NCBI RefSeq assembly: GCF_902497555.1
Contig: NZ_CABVGP010000003.1
Location: forward strand, 1,550,001 to 1,614,000
DNA from: Amycolatopsis camponoti
Lineage (GTDB): Bacteria; Actinomycetota; Actinomycetes; Mycobacteriales; Pseudonocardiaceae
Direction of reading: 5' to 3'
Length of the DNA stretch: 64,000 nucleotides
The notes beneath the pieces are model-generated. The model made no database searches, was not told the DNA's origin, and saw only the letters and a program-made list of their open reading frames with translations. Position numbers and translations under genes: made by a program. The first letter of the stretch is position 1. Each line of letters begins with the position of its first letter. Positions 27,320 through 36,545 of the stretch are shown in pieces.

Positions 27320-28110
27320 GCTCTCCCGCAACACAGGCGAAGATCCCCGGGATCGGCATGCTCCGCGAGACCGGGAACCTGTTCGCTCTCGGCCTGGACA
27401 TCATCCGCGGCCTCTTCCAGCGCCCGTTCCAGCTGCGGGAGTTCATCCAGCAGTCGTGGTTCATCGCGAGCGTGACCATCCTGCCGACGGCTCTCGTGGC
27501 GATCCCGTTCGGCGCGGTCATCTCGCTGCAGTTCGGTTCGCTCGCCCGCCAGCTGGGCGCGCAGTCCTACACCGGCGCGGGCTCCGTGCTCGCCACCGTG
27601 CAGCAGGCCAGTCCGCTGGTCACCGCGCTGCTGGTGGCGGGCGCGGGCGGCTCGGCCGTCTGCGCCGACATCGGCGCGCGCACCATCCGCGAGGAGATCG
27701 CCGCGATGGAGGTGCTCGGTGTCTCCGCGGTGCAGCGGCTGATCGTGCCGCGCACCCTCGCGATGATGCTGGTCGCGTTGCTGCTCAACGGCATGGTCAG
27801 CGTCATCGGCGTGCTGGGCGGCTACTTCTTCAACGTCGTGCTGCAGGGCGGGACGCCGGGTGCGTACCTGGCGAGCTTCTCCGCCCTCGCGCAGCTGCCC
27901 GACCTCTGGGTCGGCGAGCTCAAGGCGCTGATCTTCGGGTTCATCGCCGCCGTCGTCGCGTCCTACCGGGGCCTCAACCCCTCCGGCGGTCCGAAGGGCG
28001 TCGGGGACGCGGTGAACCAGTCGGTGGTCATCACGTTCCTCATGCTCTTCGTCGTGAACTTCGTGATCACCCTGATCTACCTGCAGATCGTGCCCGGAAA
28101 GCTGGACTAG
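27316..28110 (+). CDS. yrbEA: YrbE/MlaE-family permease A of the Mce transporter
   Basis: Protein of 264 residues with five or six membrane segments and the MlaE permease blocks: GALVTALLVAGAGGSAVCADIGARTIREEIAAMEVLG, LIVPRTLAMMLVALLLNGMV and a final VITFLMLFVVNFVITLIYLQ. With YrbEB it forms the membrane channel that MceG drives and to which the Mce ring docks. The E-x-x-A-M-E-V-L motif is the coupling helix for the ATPase. GTG start overlapping mceG (GTGA). Substrates of related systems are sterols or fatty acids. Confidence 0.93.
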   Translation: MSSPATQAKIPGIGMLRETGNLFALGLDIIRGLFQRPFQLREFIQQSWFIASVTILPTALVAIPFGAVISLQFGSLARQLGAQSYTGAGSVLATVQQASPLVTALLVAGAGGSAVCADIGARTIREEIAAMEVLGVSAVQRLIVPRTLAMMLVALLLNGMVSVIGVLGGYFFNVVLQGGTPGAYLASFSALAQLPDLWVGELKALIFGFIAAVVASYRGLNPSGGPKGVGDAVNQSVVITFLMLFVVNFVITLIYLQIVPGKLD

Positions 28111-28114
28111 CGCC

Positions 28115-28951
28115 ATGACGTTCCTCCAGGGCGCCAAGCGCGTCGCCAACCGTCCTCTTCAGACACTGGACACCCTCGGTGACCAGATGTCGTTCTACGG
28201 CCGGGCGTTGCTGTGGACGCCGCGGACGTTGCGCCGCTACACGAAGGAAGTCCTCCGGCTGCTGGCCGAGGTGAGCTTCGGGTCCGGCTCGCTCGCGGTC
28301 ATCGGCGGCACGGTCGGCGTGATGGTCGGCCTGACGCTGTTCACCGGTGTCCTCGTCGGCCTCCAGGGCTACTCGGCGCTGAACTCGATCGGGACCTCGG
28401 CCTTCACCGGCTTCCTGACGGCGTTCTTCAACACCCGCGAGATCGCGCCGCTGGTCGCCGGCCTCGCCCTGAGCGCCACGGTCGGCGCCGGGTTCACCGC
28501 GCAGCTGGGCGCGATGCGGATCTCCGAGGAGATCGACGCGCTGGAAGTCATGGGCGTGCCGAGCCTGCCGTACCTGGTGACGACGCGGATCATCGCCGGG
28601 TTCGTCGCGGTCATCCCGCTCTACATCATCGGCCTGCTGAGCTCGTACCTCGCGTCGAGACTGGTCGTGATCTACATCTACAACCAGTCGGCCGGCACCT
28701 ACGACCACTACTTCGACCTGTTCTTGCCACCGCAGGACGTGCTCTATTCGTTCATCAAGGTGCTGCTGTTCAGCGTCTTGATCATCCTGTCGCACTGCTA
28801 CTTCGGGTACCGGGCGACCGGCGGCCCGGCCGGCGTCGGCGTCGCGGTCGGCAAGGCCGTGCGCCTCTCCATCGTCACGGTGTCGATCATGAACTTCTTC
28901 ATCGGTTTCGCCATCTGGGGAACCGACGTCACGGTAAGGATCGCGGGATGA
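28115..28951 (+). CDS. yrbEB: YrbE/MlaE-family permease B of the Mce transporter
   Basis: Protein of 278 residues, a paralogue of the preceding gene. It has an amphipathic N-terminus (MTFLQGAKRVANRPLQTLDTLGDQ), four to six membrane segments, and the permease block GAGFTAQLGAMRISEEIDALEVMGVPSLPYLVTTR with the coupling motif E-I-D-A-L-E-V-M. It forms the second half of the permease. Four bases separate it from yrbEA, and its stop overlaps the first mce gene by four bases. Confidence 0.93.
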   Translation: MTFLQGAKRVANRPLQTLDTLGDQMSFYGRALLWTPRTLRRYTKEVLRLLAEVSFGSGSLAVIGGTVGVMVGLTLFTGVLVGLQGYSALNSIGTSAFTGFLTAFFNTREIAPLVAGLALSATVGAGFTAQLGAMRISEEIDALEVMGVPSLPYLVTTRIIAGFVAVIPLYIIGLLSSYLASRLVVIYIYNQSAGTYDHYFDLFLPPQDVLYSFIKVLLFSVLIILSHCYFGYRATGGPAGVGVAVGKAVRLSIVTVSIMNFFIGFAIWGTDVTVRIAG

Positions 28952-30273
28952 GGACGCTCCGACGCAGGCTGCTGGGCCTGGCGCTCATCGCCGTGATGGT
29001 CGGCGGGGTGGCACTGTCCATCGCGATGTACGACAAGGCCTTCACGCCCGTCGTCACGGTCAAGCTGCAGGCCGACAAGATCGGCAACCAGCTGATCAAG
29101 CAGTCCGACGTCAAGGTGCGCGGGCTGATCGTCGGCTCGGTGCAGGACATCGTCGCGACCGACCACGGCGCGGAGCTGACCCTCGCGCTCAGCCCGGAGT
29201 CGGCGAAGCTGATCCCGGCGAACGTCTCGGCGCGGTTCCTGCCGAAGACGCTCTTCGGCGAGCGGTTCGTCTCGCTGGAGATCCCGAAGGACCCGTCGGC
29301 GAAGACGATCGCCAGCGGCGACGTCATCCCGCAGGACCGCACGTCCAGCGCGATCGAGCTGGACCAGGCGTTCGAGCACCTGATGCCGGTGCTGCAGGCG
29401 GTGCAGCCGCAGAAGCTGTCGGCGACGCTCACCGCGATCTCGACCGCCCTGCAGGGCCGCGGCGACCAGCTCGGCGACACGCTGACGCAGCTGGGCACCT
29501 ACATCGGCGAGCTGAACCCGCACGAGCCGGAGCTGCAGCACAACCTCAAGGCGCTCGCGGAGTTCTCCGACCACCTCAAGGACGCCGCGCCCGACCTGGT
29601 GCAGAGCCTCGACAACCTGAGCACGACGACCCGCACCGTGGTCGACGAGCAGCAGAACCTGTCGAACCTCTACGGCAGCCTGACCCAGGCCTCGGTGGAC
29701 CTGCAGACGTTCCTGCAGAACAACAAGGACAACATCATCTCCCTCGCCAGCACGGCCCGGCCCACCGCCGAACTGCTGGCGAGGTACGCGCCGGAGTACC
29801 CCTGCGTGATCTCCCAGATGGCCGACAACGTGCCGCTGATCGACCAGGCCCTCGGCAAGGGCACCGACAAGCCCGGCCTGCACGCGACGATCGAGATCAT
29901 CGTGCCGCGCGCGCCGTACCAAGCGGGCAAGGAGGAGCCGCGGTTCGAGGACAAGCGCGGCCCGCGGTGCTACGACATGAAGGACATCCCGAAGCCGTTC
30001 CCGTCCGAGCCGCCGGACGGCGCCTTCCAGGACGGCACCAAGCACCAGGCCGCGCCGAAGACCGTCGGCGAGGGCCTCAACCCGGCCAAGTTCAAGCAGG
30101 ACGCGGCCGGCGGCAACGGCAGCGGCGGTGACCTGGCTTACTCGCCCGCGGAGCAGGGCTTCCTGGCCGACCTCCTCGGCCCGCAGCTGGGCATGAACGC
30201 GGCCGACGTCCCGGGCTGGAGCTCGCTGCTCGTCGGACCGCTCTACCGCGGGGCGGAGGTGACGGTGAAGTGA
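28948..30273 (+). CDS. mceA: Mce family protein A
   Basis: Protein of 441 residues. One N-terminal membrane segment (LLGLALIAVMVGGVALSIAM) anchors an MlaD/Mce domain (about 35-115: VTVKLQADKIGNQLIKQSDVKVRGLIVGSVQDI). A long helical region (about 130-290) follows, then a Cys-containing C-terminal part (YPCVISQM, RCYDM). Mce proteins form a hexameric tunnel that carries lipids from the envelope to the YrbE permease. The ATG start overlaps yrbEB (ATGA); no signal peptidase site is obvious. Confidence 0.93.
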   Translation: MRTLRRRLLGLALIAVMVGGVALSIAMYDKAFTPVVTVKLQADKIGNQLIKQSDVKVRGLIVGSVQDIVATDHGAELTLALSPESAKLIPANVSARFLPKTLFGERFVSLEIPKDPSAKTIASGDVIPQDRTSSAIELDQAFEHLMPVLQAVQPQKLSATLTAISTALQGRGDQLGDTLTQLGTYIGELNPHEPELQHNLKALAEFSDHLKDAAPDLVQSLDNLSTTTRTVVDEQQNLSNLYGSLTQASVDLQTFLQNNKDNIISLASTARPTAELLARYAPEYPCVISQMADNVPLIDQALGKGTDKPGLHATIEIIVPRAPYQAGKEEPRFEDKRGPRCYDMKDIPKPFPSEPPDGAFQDGTKHQAAPKTVGEGLNPAKFKQDAAGGNGSGGDLAYSPAEQGFLADLLGPQLGMNAADVPGWSSLLVGPLYRGAEVTVK

Positions 30274-31298
30274 GGGGCCTGCTCGCACCGCTGATCAAGC
30301 TCGGCGTCTTCGTGGTCGTCACCGTGCTGTTCACGACGATCCTCGGCATCAGCATCGCCAACATCAACACCACCAGCACCAAGGCCTACAAGGCGCGCTT
30401 CACCGACGCGACGCTGCTGCTGCCCAACGACGACGTCCGCATCGCCGGCGTCCGCGTCGGGCAGGTCAAGGACGTCAAGATCGTCGACAAGCGCCAGGCC
30501 GAGGTCGAGTTCGAGGTCGACGCCGGGCGCACGCTGCCGGCCGGGGTGACCGCGCAGATCAAGTTCCGCAACCTGGTCGGTCAGCGCTACGTCTCGCTCG
30601 GCGAGGGCGACGACAGCGCCGGGAAGACCCTGCAGCCCGGCGGGACCATCCCGCTGGACCACACCACGCCGGCGCTGGACCTGACCGAGCTGTTCAACGG
30701 CTTCAAGCCGCTGTTCACCGCGCTCAACCCGGACGACGTCAACAAGCTGTCCTACGAGGTCATCCAGGTCCTGCAGGGCGAGGGCGGCACCGTCGAGAGC
30801 CTGCTGTCGCACACGGCGTCGCTGGCCACCACGATCGCCGACAAGGACCAGGTGATCGGCCAGGTCATCGACAACCTCAACTCGGTGCTCGACACGGTCA
30901 ACGCGCACACCCCGCAGCTCAACGACCTGATCGTCAAGCTGCAGCAGCTGGTGTCCGGGCTGGCCGCGGACCGCAAGCCGATCGGCGACGCGATCGAGAG
31001 CCTCGGCAACCTGGCCGAGACGACGTCCGGCCTGCTGGGTGACGTCCGGGAGCCGCTGAAGAACGACATCAGCGCCCTCGGGAACCTCACGGACCAGCTG
31101 AACAAGAACGAGCCGGAGCTGGAGCACTTCATCCAGTTCCTGCCGACCAAGGTGAGCACGCTGACCCGCACCGCGGACTACGGCTCCTGGTTCAACTTCT
31201 ACGCCTGCGAGTTCTCCGGGAGCGTCAGCTTGCCCCCCTTGATCCCCGAAGTGCCGATCCCGCTGGTGCCTCTCAACCGCGAGAGGTGCAAGGGATGA
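30270..31298 (+). CDS. mceB: Mce family protein B
   Basis: Protein of 342 residues. N-terminal membrane segment (LIKLGVFVVVTVLFTTILGISIA), MlaD domain (YKARFTDATLLLPNDDVRIAGVRVGQVKDVKI, ending with QRYVSLGEG), a helical bundle region, and a C-terminal WFNFYACEFSGS...RERCKG with two cysteines. It is the second subunit of the Mce ring. The GTG start overlaps mceA by four bases (GTGA), and its stop overlaps mceC by four. Confidence 0.92.
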   Translation: MRGLLAPLIKLGVFVVVTVLFTTILGISIANINTTSTKAYKARFTDATLLLPNDDVRIAGVRVGQVKDVKIVDKRQAEVEFEVDAGRTLPAGVTAQIKFRNLVGQRYVSLGEGDDSAGKTLQPGGTIPLDHTTPALDLTELFNGFKPLFTALNPDDVNKLSYEVIQVLQGEGGTVESLLSHTASLATTIADKDQVIGQVIDNLNSVLDTVNAHTPQLNDLIVKLQQLVSGLAADRKPIGDAIESLGNLAETTSGLLGDVREPLKNDISALGNLTDQLNKNEPELEHFIQFLPTKVSTLTRTADYGSWFNFYACEFSGSVSLPPLIPEVPIPLVPLNRERCKG

Positions 31299-32281
31299 AG
31301 TCCTTCCAGAAGCGCAACCCCGTCCCGATCGCGCTGGTCGGCATCGCGGTGCTGGCCCTCGGTTTCATCGCCGCGCTCAACTCCGACGACCTGCCGGTGA
31401 TCGGCGGCGGCACGACCTACACCGCCGAGTTCAGCGAGGCTTCCGGGCTGCAGAAGGACAACGACGTCCGGGTCGCCGGCGTCAAGGTCGGCAAGGTCAG
31501 CGACATCCAGCTCGACGGCGCGTCGGTCAAGGTGTCGTTCAAGGTCAAGGACGCCTGGCTGGGCGACCGGACCAGCGCCGCGATCAAGATCAAGACGCTG
31601 CTGGGCCAGAAGTACCTCTCCCTGGACCCGCAGGGCGAGGGCTCACTGAGCCCGGACAAGGCGATCCCGCGCGACCGCACGATGGCCCCCTACGACGTGC
31701 TCGACGCGTTCCGCGGGCTGTCGCAGACCGTCGACAACATCGACACCAAGCAGCTGGCGCAGAGCTTCGACACCATCTCGCAGACCTTCGCCAACACGCC
31801 CGAAGACGTGAAGGGCGCGCTGTCCGGGCTGTCGAAGCTGTCGGACACGATCGCCTCGCGCGACACGCAGCTGTCGAACCTGCTGGCCAACACCCGCGAG
31901 GTGTCGCAGACCCTGGTCGACCGCGACGCCGAGGTGCAGAAGCTGCTCGACGACGGCAACCAGCTGCTCGCCGAGCTCTCGAAGCGCGAAGACGCGATCA
32001 CGTCGCTGCTGAACGGCTCCCGCGAGCTGGCGACGCAGCTGCAGGGCCTGATCGACGACAACGGCAAGCAGCTCGACCCGGTGCTCACGTCGCTGGACCA
32101 GCTGACGTCGATGCTGCAGCGCAACCAGGACTCGCTCGCCCAGGGCATCGCAAAGTTCGCGCCGTTCATCCGCGTCTTCACCAACACCATCGGTAACGGC
32201 CGCTGGTTCGACAACTACATCTGCGGCCTGGTGCTGCCGTCGTTCGGCCCGATCAACGAAGAGGGGTGCTACACGAAATGA
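31295..32281 (+). CDS. mceC: Mce family protein C
   Basis: Protein of 328 residues. Starts MKSFQKRNPVPIALVGIAVLALGFIAAL (membrane anchor), then the MlaD domain (YTAEFSEASGLQKDNDVRVAGVKVGKVSDIQL, QKYLSLDPQG), a helical region with repeated heptads, and a C-terminal RWFDNYICGLVLPSFGP. The WFxNYxC motif near the end resembles that of the MceB and MceD-type neighbours. Four-base overlaps on both sides indicate coupled translation and subunit stoichiometry. Confidence 0.92.
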   Translation: MKSFQKRNPVPIALVGIAVLALGFIAALNSDDLPVIGGGTTYTAEFSEASGLQKDNDVRVAGVKVGKVSDIQLDGASVKVSFKVKDAWLGDRTSAAIKIKTLLGQKYLSLDPQGEGSLSPDKAIPRDRTMAPYDVLDAFRGLSQTVDNIDTKQLAQSFDTISQTFANTPEDVKGALSGLSKLSDTIASRDTQLSNLLANTREVSQTLVDRDAEVQKLLDDGNQLLAELSKREDAITSLLNGSRELATQLQGLIDDNGKQLDPVLTSLDQLTSMLQRNQDSLAQGIAKFAPFIRVFTNTIGNGRWFDNYICGLVLPSFGPINEEGCYTK

Positions 32282-33462
32282 GTGACACCCGCTTCGGAAT
32301 GGCTCTGACCCGGGGCTTCACCATCGCGATCGTCCTCGCGCTCGTCGTCGCCGGCGGCATCTGGTGGACCCTCAAGGACGCCGGCCGCAACCACCTGACC
32401 GCGTACTTCGCCGGCGCCGTCGGCCTGTACGAGGGCAACAGCGTGCGGATGCTCGGCGTCGACATGGGCACGGTCACCAAGATCCAGCCCATGGGCAACC
32501 AGGTGAAGGTCGAGTTCGAGTACGACCGCTCGGTCGCCGTCCCGGCCGACGCCAAGGCGCTCATCGTGGCGCCGTCGCTGGTGTCGGATCGCTACGTCCA
32601 GCTCGCCCCGGCCTACACCGGCGGCCCGCGGATCTCCGACGGCGCGGTCATCGGTCTCGACCGCACCGAGGTGCCCCTGGAGGTCGACCAGCTGGCGTCC
32701 AGCCTGGCCCGGGTCAGCGAGACCCTCGGCCCGAACGGCGCCAACAAGAACGGGTCGCTGTCGAACCTGCTGACCACCGCGGCGGCCAACGTCGACGGCA
32801 ACGGCCAGGCCCTGCACGACACGATCACCAAGCTCGGCCAGGCCGCCGGGACCCTGTCGGGCAACAAGGACGACCTGTTCTCCACGGTCGAGAACCTCGG
32901 CAAGTTCTCGCAGACGCTGGCCGACAGCGACAAGTCGGTCCGCAGCTTCGAGAGCCAGCTCGCCGACGTCAGCGGCTACCTGGCGTCCGAAAAGGACAAC
33001 CTCGCCGCGACCGTCCAGCAGCTGGGGACGACGCTCACCGCGGTGCAGGCGTTCGTCGACCAGAACCACGACCGGCTCAAGTCGAACGTGGACAAGCTGG
33101 CCGGCATCACGAAGGTCCTCGTCGACCAGCGCAGCTCGCTCGCCGAGATCCTCGACGTCGCGCCGGTCGGCCTGAGCAACCTGGTCAACACCTACAACGG
33201 CTCGGCGGGCACGCTCGACGCCCGGCCGAACCTCAACGAGCTGACCCAGCCGCCGCTGGTGATGATCTGCCGGCTGCTCAAGCAGGTCGGCAGCAAGGGC
33301 ATCCCGGACGTGCTCGGCAACGCCTGCGAGGGCATCGCCGGCCTGGTCGACAAGGTGATCCCGCTGCCGTCCGTGGCGCAGACCGTGCAGGCCCTGCAGG
33401 CCGGCCAGCTGCCGCCGCTCCCGCTGCCCATCGCCGGGCAGCTCTACGGAGGTGGCCAGTGA
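32278..33462 (+). CDS. mceD: Mce family protein D
   Basis: Protein of 394 residues starting MSDTRFGMALTRGFTIAIVLALVVAGGIWWTL (anchor), then the MlaD domain (TAYFAGAVGLYEGNSVRMLGVDMGTVTKIQPMGNQVKVEFEYD, DRYVQLAPA), helical region and a C-terminal part containing VMICRLLKQVGSKGIPDVLGNACEG. It is another ring subunit. The start ATG overlaps mceC, and the stop overlaps mceE, by four bases each. A Pro-rich C-terminus (GQLPPLPLPIAGQLYGGGQ) is typical of MceD-type proteins. Confidence 0.92.
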   Translation: MSDTRFGMALTRGFTIAIVLALVVAGGIWWTLKDAGRNHLTAYFAGAVGLYEGNSVRMLGVDMGTVTKIQPMGNQVKVEFEYDRSVAVPADAKALIVAPSLVSDRYVQLAPAYTGGPRISDGAVIGLDRTEVPLEVDQLASSLARVSETLGPNGANKNGSLSNLLTTAAANVDGNGQALHDTITKLGQAAGTLSGNKDDLFSTVENLGKFSQTLADSDKSVRSFESQLADVSGYLASEKDNLAATVQQLGTTLTAVQAFVDQNHDRLKSNVDKLAGITKVLVDQRSSLAEILDVAPVGLSNLVNTYNGSAGTLDARPNLNELTQPPLVMICRLLKQVGSKGIPDVLGNACEGIAGLVDKVIPLPSVAQTVQALQAGQLPPLPLPIAGQLYGGGQ

Positions 33463-34637
33463 AGAAGCTCCTGAGCATCGGGGCGCTCACCACCGTGTCG
33501 GTGCTGACGCTGTCCGGTTGCGCGTTCAACGGCATCTACGACCTGCCGCTGCCCGGCGGCGCCGACCTCGGCGACCACCCGTACACGGTGAACGTCGAGT
33601 TCCGCGACGTGCTCGACCTGACCCCGCAGGCCGGGGTGAAGGTCGACGAGGTGCCGGTCGGCCGCGTCGAGAACGTCGGGCTCACCAAGGACGGCTGGCA
33701 CGCGCTGGTGACGCTGAAGGTCAACGGCGGCATCAAGCTGCCGGCCAACGCGATCGCCAACGTCAAGCAGTCCAGCCTGCTCGGCGAGAAGTACGTCGAG
33801 CTGGCCTCGCCCGGCGACGACCAGGCCCAGGGCAAGCTCGCCGACAACGCGACGATCCCGCTGGCCAGGACGAACCGCAGCGTCGAGGTCGAAGAGCTGC
33901 TCGGTGCGCTGTCGCTGCTGCTCAACGGCGGTGGCGTCGACCAGCTCAACACCATCACCAAGGAGCTCAACAACGCCACGTCCGGCCGCGAGCCGGACAT
34001 CAAGGCGCTGCTGGACAACGCGAACCAGCTGGTCACGAACCTCGACCAGCAGTCGCGGAACATCACCCGTGCCATCGACGGGCTCAACCGGCTCTCCTCG
34101 ACCCTGAACGGCCAGAAGGACAAGCTGGTCGGCGCGGTCGACAACCTCGGGCCCGGCCTCGGCGTGCTGGAGCAGCAGCGGGGCCAGCTGGTCACGATGC
34201 TGCAGGCGCTGGACAACCTCTCCGGCGTCGCCACCGACACGGTGAACCGGTCGCAGAAGGACCTCGTCGCCGACCTGAAGGCGCTGACCCCGACGCTGCA
34301 GAAGCTCGGCGAGGCGGGCAACGACCTGCCGAAGGCCCTGCAGATCCTGCTGACGTTCCCGTTCAGCGACCAGGCCGTCAACGGCGTCAAGGGCGACTAC
34401 TTCAACCTGTACGCGAAGGTGGACCTGAACCTGAAGACCGTCGTCGAGAACCTGGGAAGCAGCCGCCAGAACGCGCTGGCCGGGCAGATCCCGCTGCCGG
34501 GCCTCACCGGTGGCGTCGAAGGCACGCCCGCCAACCAGCCGCCTCCGCTGCCGATCCCGGGCTCCGGGCAGCAGTCGGGGACATCACAGCCCGGGCTCGG
34601 CAACCTCTTCGGGCTCCTTCCGGGAGGTGCGGGCTGA
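33459..34637 (+). CDS. mceE: Mce family lipoprotein E (LprK-like)
   Basis: Protein of 392 residues and the only lipoprotein of the set: the N-terminus VKKLLSIGALTTVSVLTLSGCAFNG has a clear lipobox (LSGC). This fits MceE, which is the lipoprotein (LprK) in mycobacterial operons. The MlaD domain (YTVNVEFRDVLDLTPQAGVKVDEVPVGRVENVGL, EKYVELASPG) and a long helical region follow, ending in a Pro/Gly-rich tail. GTG start overlapping mceD. Its stop shares one base with the mceF start. Confidence 0.94.
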   Translation: MKKLLSIGALTTVSVLTLSGCAFNGIYDLPLPGGADLGDHPYTVNVEFRDVLDLTPQAGVKVDEVPVGRVENVGLTKDGWHALVTLKVNGGIKLPANAIANVKQSSLLGEKYVELASPGDDQAQGKLADNATIPLARTNRSVEVEELLGALSLLLNGGGVDQLNTITKELNNATSGREPDIKALLDNANQLVTNLDQQSRNITRAIDGLNRLSSTLNGQKDKLVGAVDNLGPGLGVLEQQRGQLVTMLQALDNLSGVATDTVNRSQKDLVADLKALTPTLQKLGEAGNDLPKALQILLTFPFSDQAVNGVKGDYFNLYAKVDLNLKTVVENLGSSRQNALAGQIPLPGLTGGVEGTPANQPPPLPIPGSGQQSGTSQPGLGNLFGLLPGGAG

Positions 34638-35902
34638 TGCTGGTACGCCGGACGAAGATCCAGTTGGTCGCCTTCGCGATCATTTCGATCGTCGCGATCG
34701 TCTACGCGCTGATCCGGTTCGCCGGGCTCGGCACCGTCTTCGGCAACAGCGGCTACACGGTGAAGCTGCAGCTCAACGAGTCGGGCGGCATCTTCACCAA
34801 CGCCGAAGTCACCTACCGCGGCTACAACATCGGCCGGGTCGGGGAGATGCGGCTGACCCCGACCGGGCTCGAAGCCGACCTGAACATCGACCCGTCGGCC
34901 CCGCAGGTGCCGTCGGACCTCGACGCGGTCGTCGCCAACCGGTCGGCGGTCGGCGAGCAGTACGTCGACCTCAAGCCGAAGGCCGACAAGGGCCCGTACC
35001 TGGCGGCCGGCTCGGTCATCCCGGCGTCGAAGACGACCACCCCGGTCAGCACCGAGCGGCTGATCGGCGACCTCGACACGCTCGCCGCGTCGGTCCCGGT
35101 CGACTCGCTGCGCACGGTCGTCGACGAGTCCTACGACGCCTTCCGCGGCACCGGCGGCGACCTGCAGAAGCTGCTCGACACCGCGCGCAGCTTCACCACG
35201 ACCGCGCAGGAGTACCTGCCGCAGACGATCCAGCTGCTCGACCAGGGCGGCAAGGTGCTGGACACGCAGAACGACGAGGCGGCGAACTTCGCGTCGTTCA
35301 GCAAGAGCCTCAACGAGCTCACCGGGACCCTGAAGAACTCCGACGGCGACCTGCGCAAGCTCATCGGCATCACGCCGCAGGTGGCGACGCAGATCAGCCA
35401 GGTGCTCCGTGAGTCCGGCCCGGGCCTCGGCGCGCTGACGGCGAACCTGCTGACCACGGCCAACCTGACCGTGACGCGGCTCGACGGCATCGAGCAGGGC
35501 CTGGTCACCTACCCGGCGCTGGCCGGCGCGGCGAGCAGCGTGGCGCCCGGCGACGGCACCGCGCACCTCGGCCTGGTGCTCAACCTCTTCAACCCGCCTG
35601 CGTGCACGAAGGGGTACCTGCCCTACTCGCAGTACCGCACCGGAGCCGACACTTCGCCGAAGGCGGCGAAGGAGGACGCGTACTGTGCCGAACCGAAGGG
35701 CAGCCCGATCAACGTGCGGGGTGCGCAGAACGCGCCGTACGGCGGGGTGCCGGTCGCGCCGTCCTCGAGCGACGTCAACGCGAACGCCAACCGGCCGGCG
35801 GAGGAGCTGGCCGAGGAGCGGGACACCCGGGGTGTGCCGGGCATCGTCGGGAGCCCCGGCGTGAGCCTGACCAGCCTGGGTTCGCTGCTCGGCCTGGCCT
35901 GA
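34637..35902 (+). CDS. mceF: Mce family protein F
   Basis: Protein of 421 residues. Anchor (LVAFAIISIVAIVYALIRFAGL), MlaD domain (YTVKLQLNESGGIFTNAEVTYRGYNIGRVGEMRL, EQYVDLKPKAD), helical part, then a C-terminal region with three cysteines (PACTKGYLPYSQYR, DAYCAEPKGS) and a low-complexity tail. The N-terminal NAEVTYRG is characteristic of MceF-type proteins. It is the last ring subunit; a 36-base gap separates it from the Mce-associated genes. Confidence 0.92.
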   Translation: MLVRRTKIQLVAFAIISIVAIVYALIRFAGLGTVFGNSGYTVKLQLNESGGIFTNAEVTYRGYNIGRVGEMRLTPTGLEADLNIDPSAPQVPSDLDAVVANRSAVGEQYVDLKPKADKGPYLAAGSVIPASKTTTPVSTERLIGDLDTLAASVPVDSLRTVVDESYDAFRGTGGDLQKLLDTARSFTTTAQEYLPQTIQLLDQGGKVLDTQNDEAANFASFSKSLNELTGTLKNSDGDLRKLIGITPQVATQISQVLRESGPGLGALTANLLTTANLTVTRLDGIEQGLVTYPALAGAASSVAPGDGTAHLGLVLNLFNPPACTKGYLPYSQYRTGADTSPKAAKEDAYCAEPKGSPINVRGAQNAPYGGVPVAPSSSDVNANANRPAEELAEERDTRGVPGIVGSPGVSLTSLGSLLGLA

Positions 35903-35938
35903 CGTGGATTTGATGACCGTTACCTACCCTGGAGTGCT

Positions 35939-36526
35939 ATGAGTTCGGACGAGCCGGCCGACGTGGCGGTGAAGGAGCCCGAAGCGGCGCCTGCGGCCGA
36001 CGGGACGCCGAAGGAGTCTTCGCGGATCCTGGTGCTCGGCGCCGCGGCGCTGGCCTTGGCCGCGCTGATCGCGGCGGCGATCTTCGGTGTCCAGTGGTGG
36101 GTGGCGGAGAACGACGACAACGCCGGCCTGGCGGCCTCGCGCGAGGCGGTGGTCAAAGCGGGCACGAACGCGCTGAAGGCCTACACCGAGGTCGACTACC
36201 AGGACCTGGACGGCTTCTTCGCCCGGCAGAAGTCCGTGTCGGACGACAAGATGTCGCAGCAGATCGACCAGTCGGCGCCGACGTTCCGCAAGGCGCTCGC
36301 CGACGCCAAGACGAAGGTCACCACGGACGTCCAGGACATCGCCGTCGAGGAGCTGGACGACCACGAAGGCAAGGCCAGCTTCCTGGCCGCCATCGCCACG
36401 ACCGTCACCCAGGGGGACAAGAGCAGCGCGAAGCCGCTGCGCCTCGAGGTGTCGATGACCCGGGTGGGCGACGACTGGAAGCTGTCCGGCATCGACAGCG
36501 TCCCGCTCGTCGCGGCCGGCCAGTAG
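35939..36526 (+). CDS. Mce-associated membrane protein (Mas-type), first copy
   Basis: Protein of 195 residues. A charged cytoplasmic N-terminus (about 1-23), one membrane segment (ILVLGAAALALAALIAAAIFGVQWW) and an external alpha/beta domain of about 140 residues resembling the NTF2-like fold of Mce-associated proteins. The sequence VKAGTNALKAYTEVDYQDLDGFFARQ is the family helix after the membrane. Such proteins stabilise Mce complexes in mycobacteria. It follows mceF by 36 bases; RBS GGAG is visible near 35932. Confidence 0.82.
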   Translation: MSSDEPADVAVKEPEAAPAADGTPKESSRILVLGAAALALAALIAAAIFGVQWWVAENDDNAGLAASREAVVKAGTNALKAYTEVDYQDLDGFFARQKSVSDDKMSQQIDQSAPTFRKALADAKTKVTTDVQDIAVEELDDHEGKASFLAAIATTVTQGDKSSAKPLRLEVSMTRVGDDWKLSGIDSVPLVAAGQ

Positions 36527-36545
36527 TCACGCAGAAGGAGCAGCA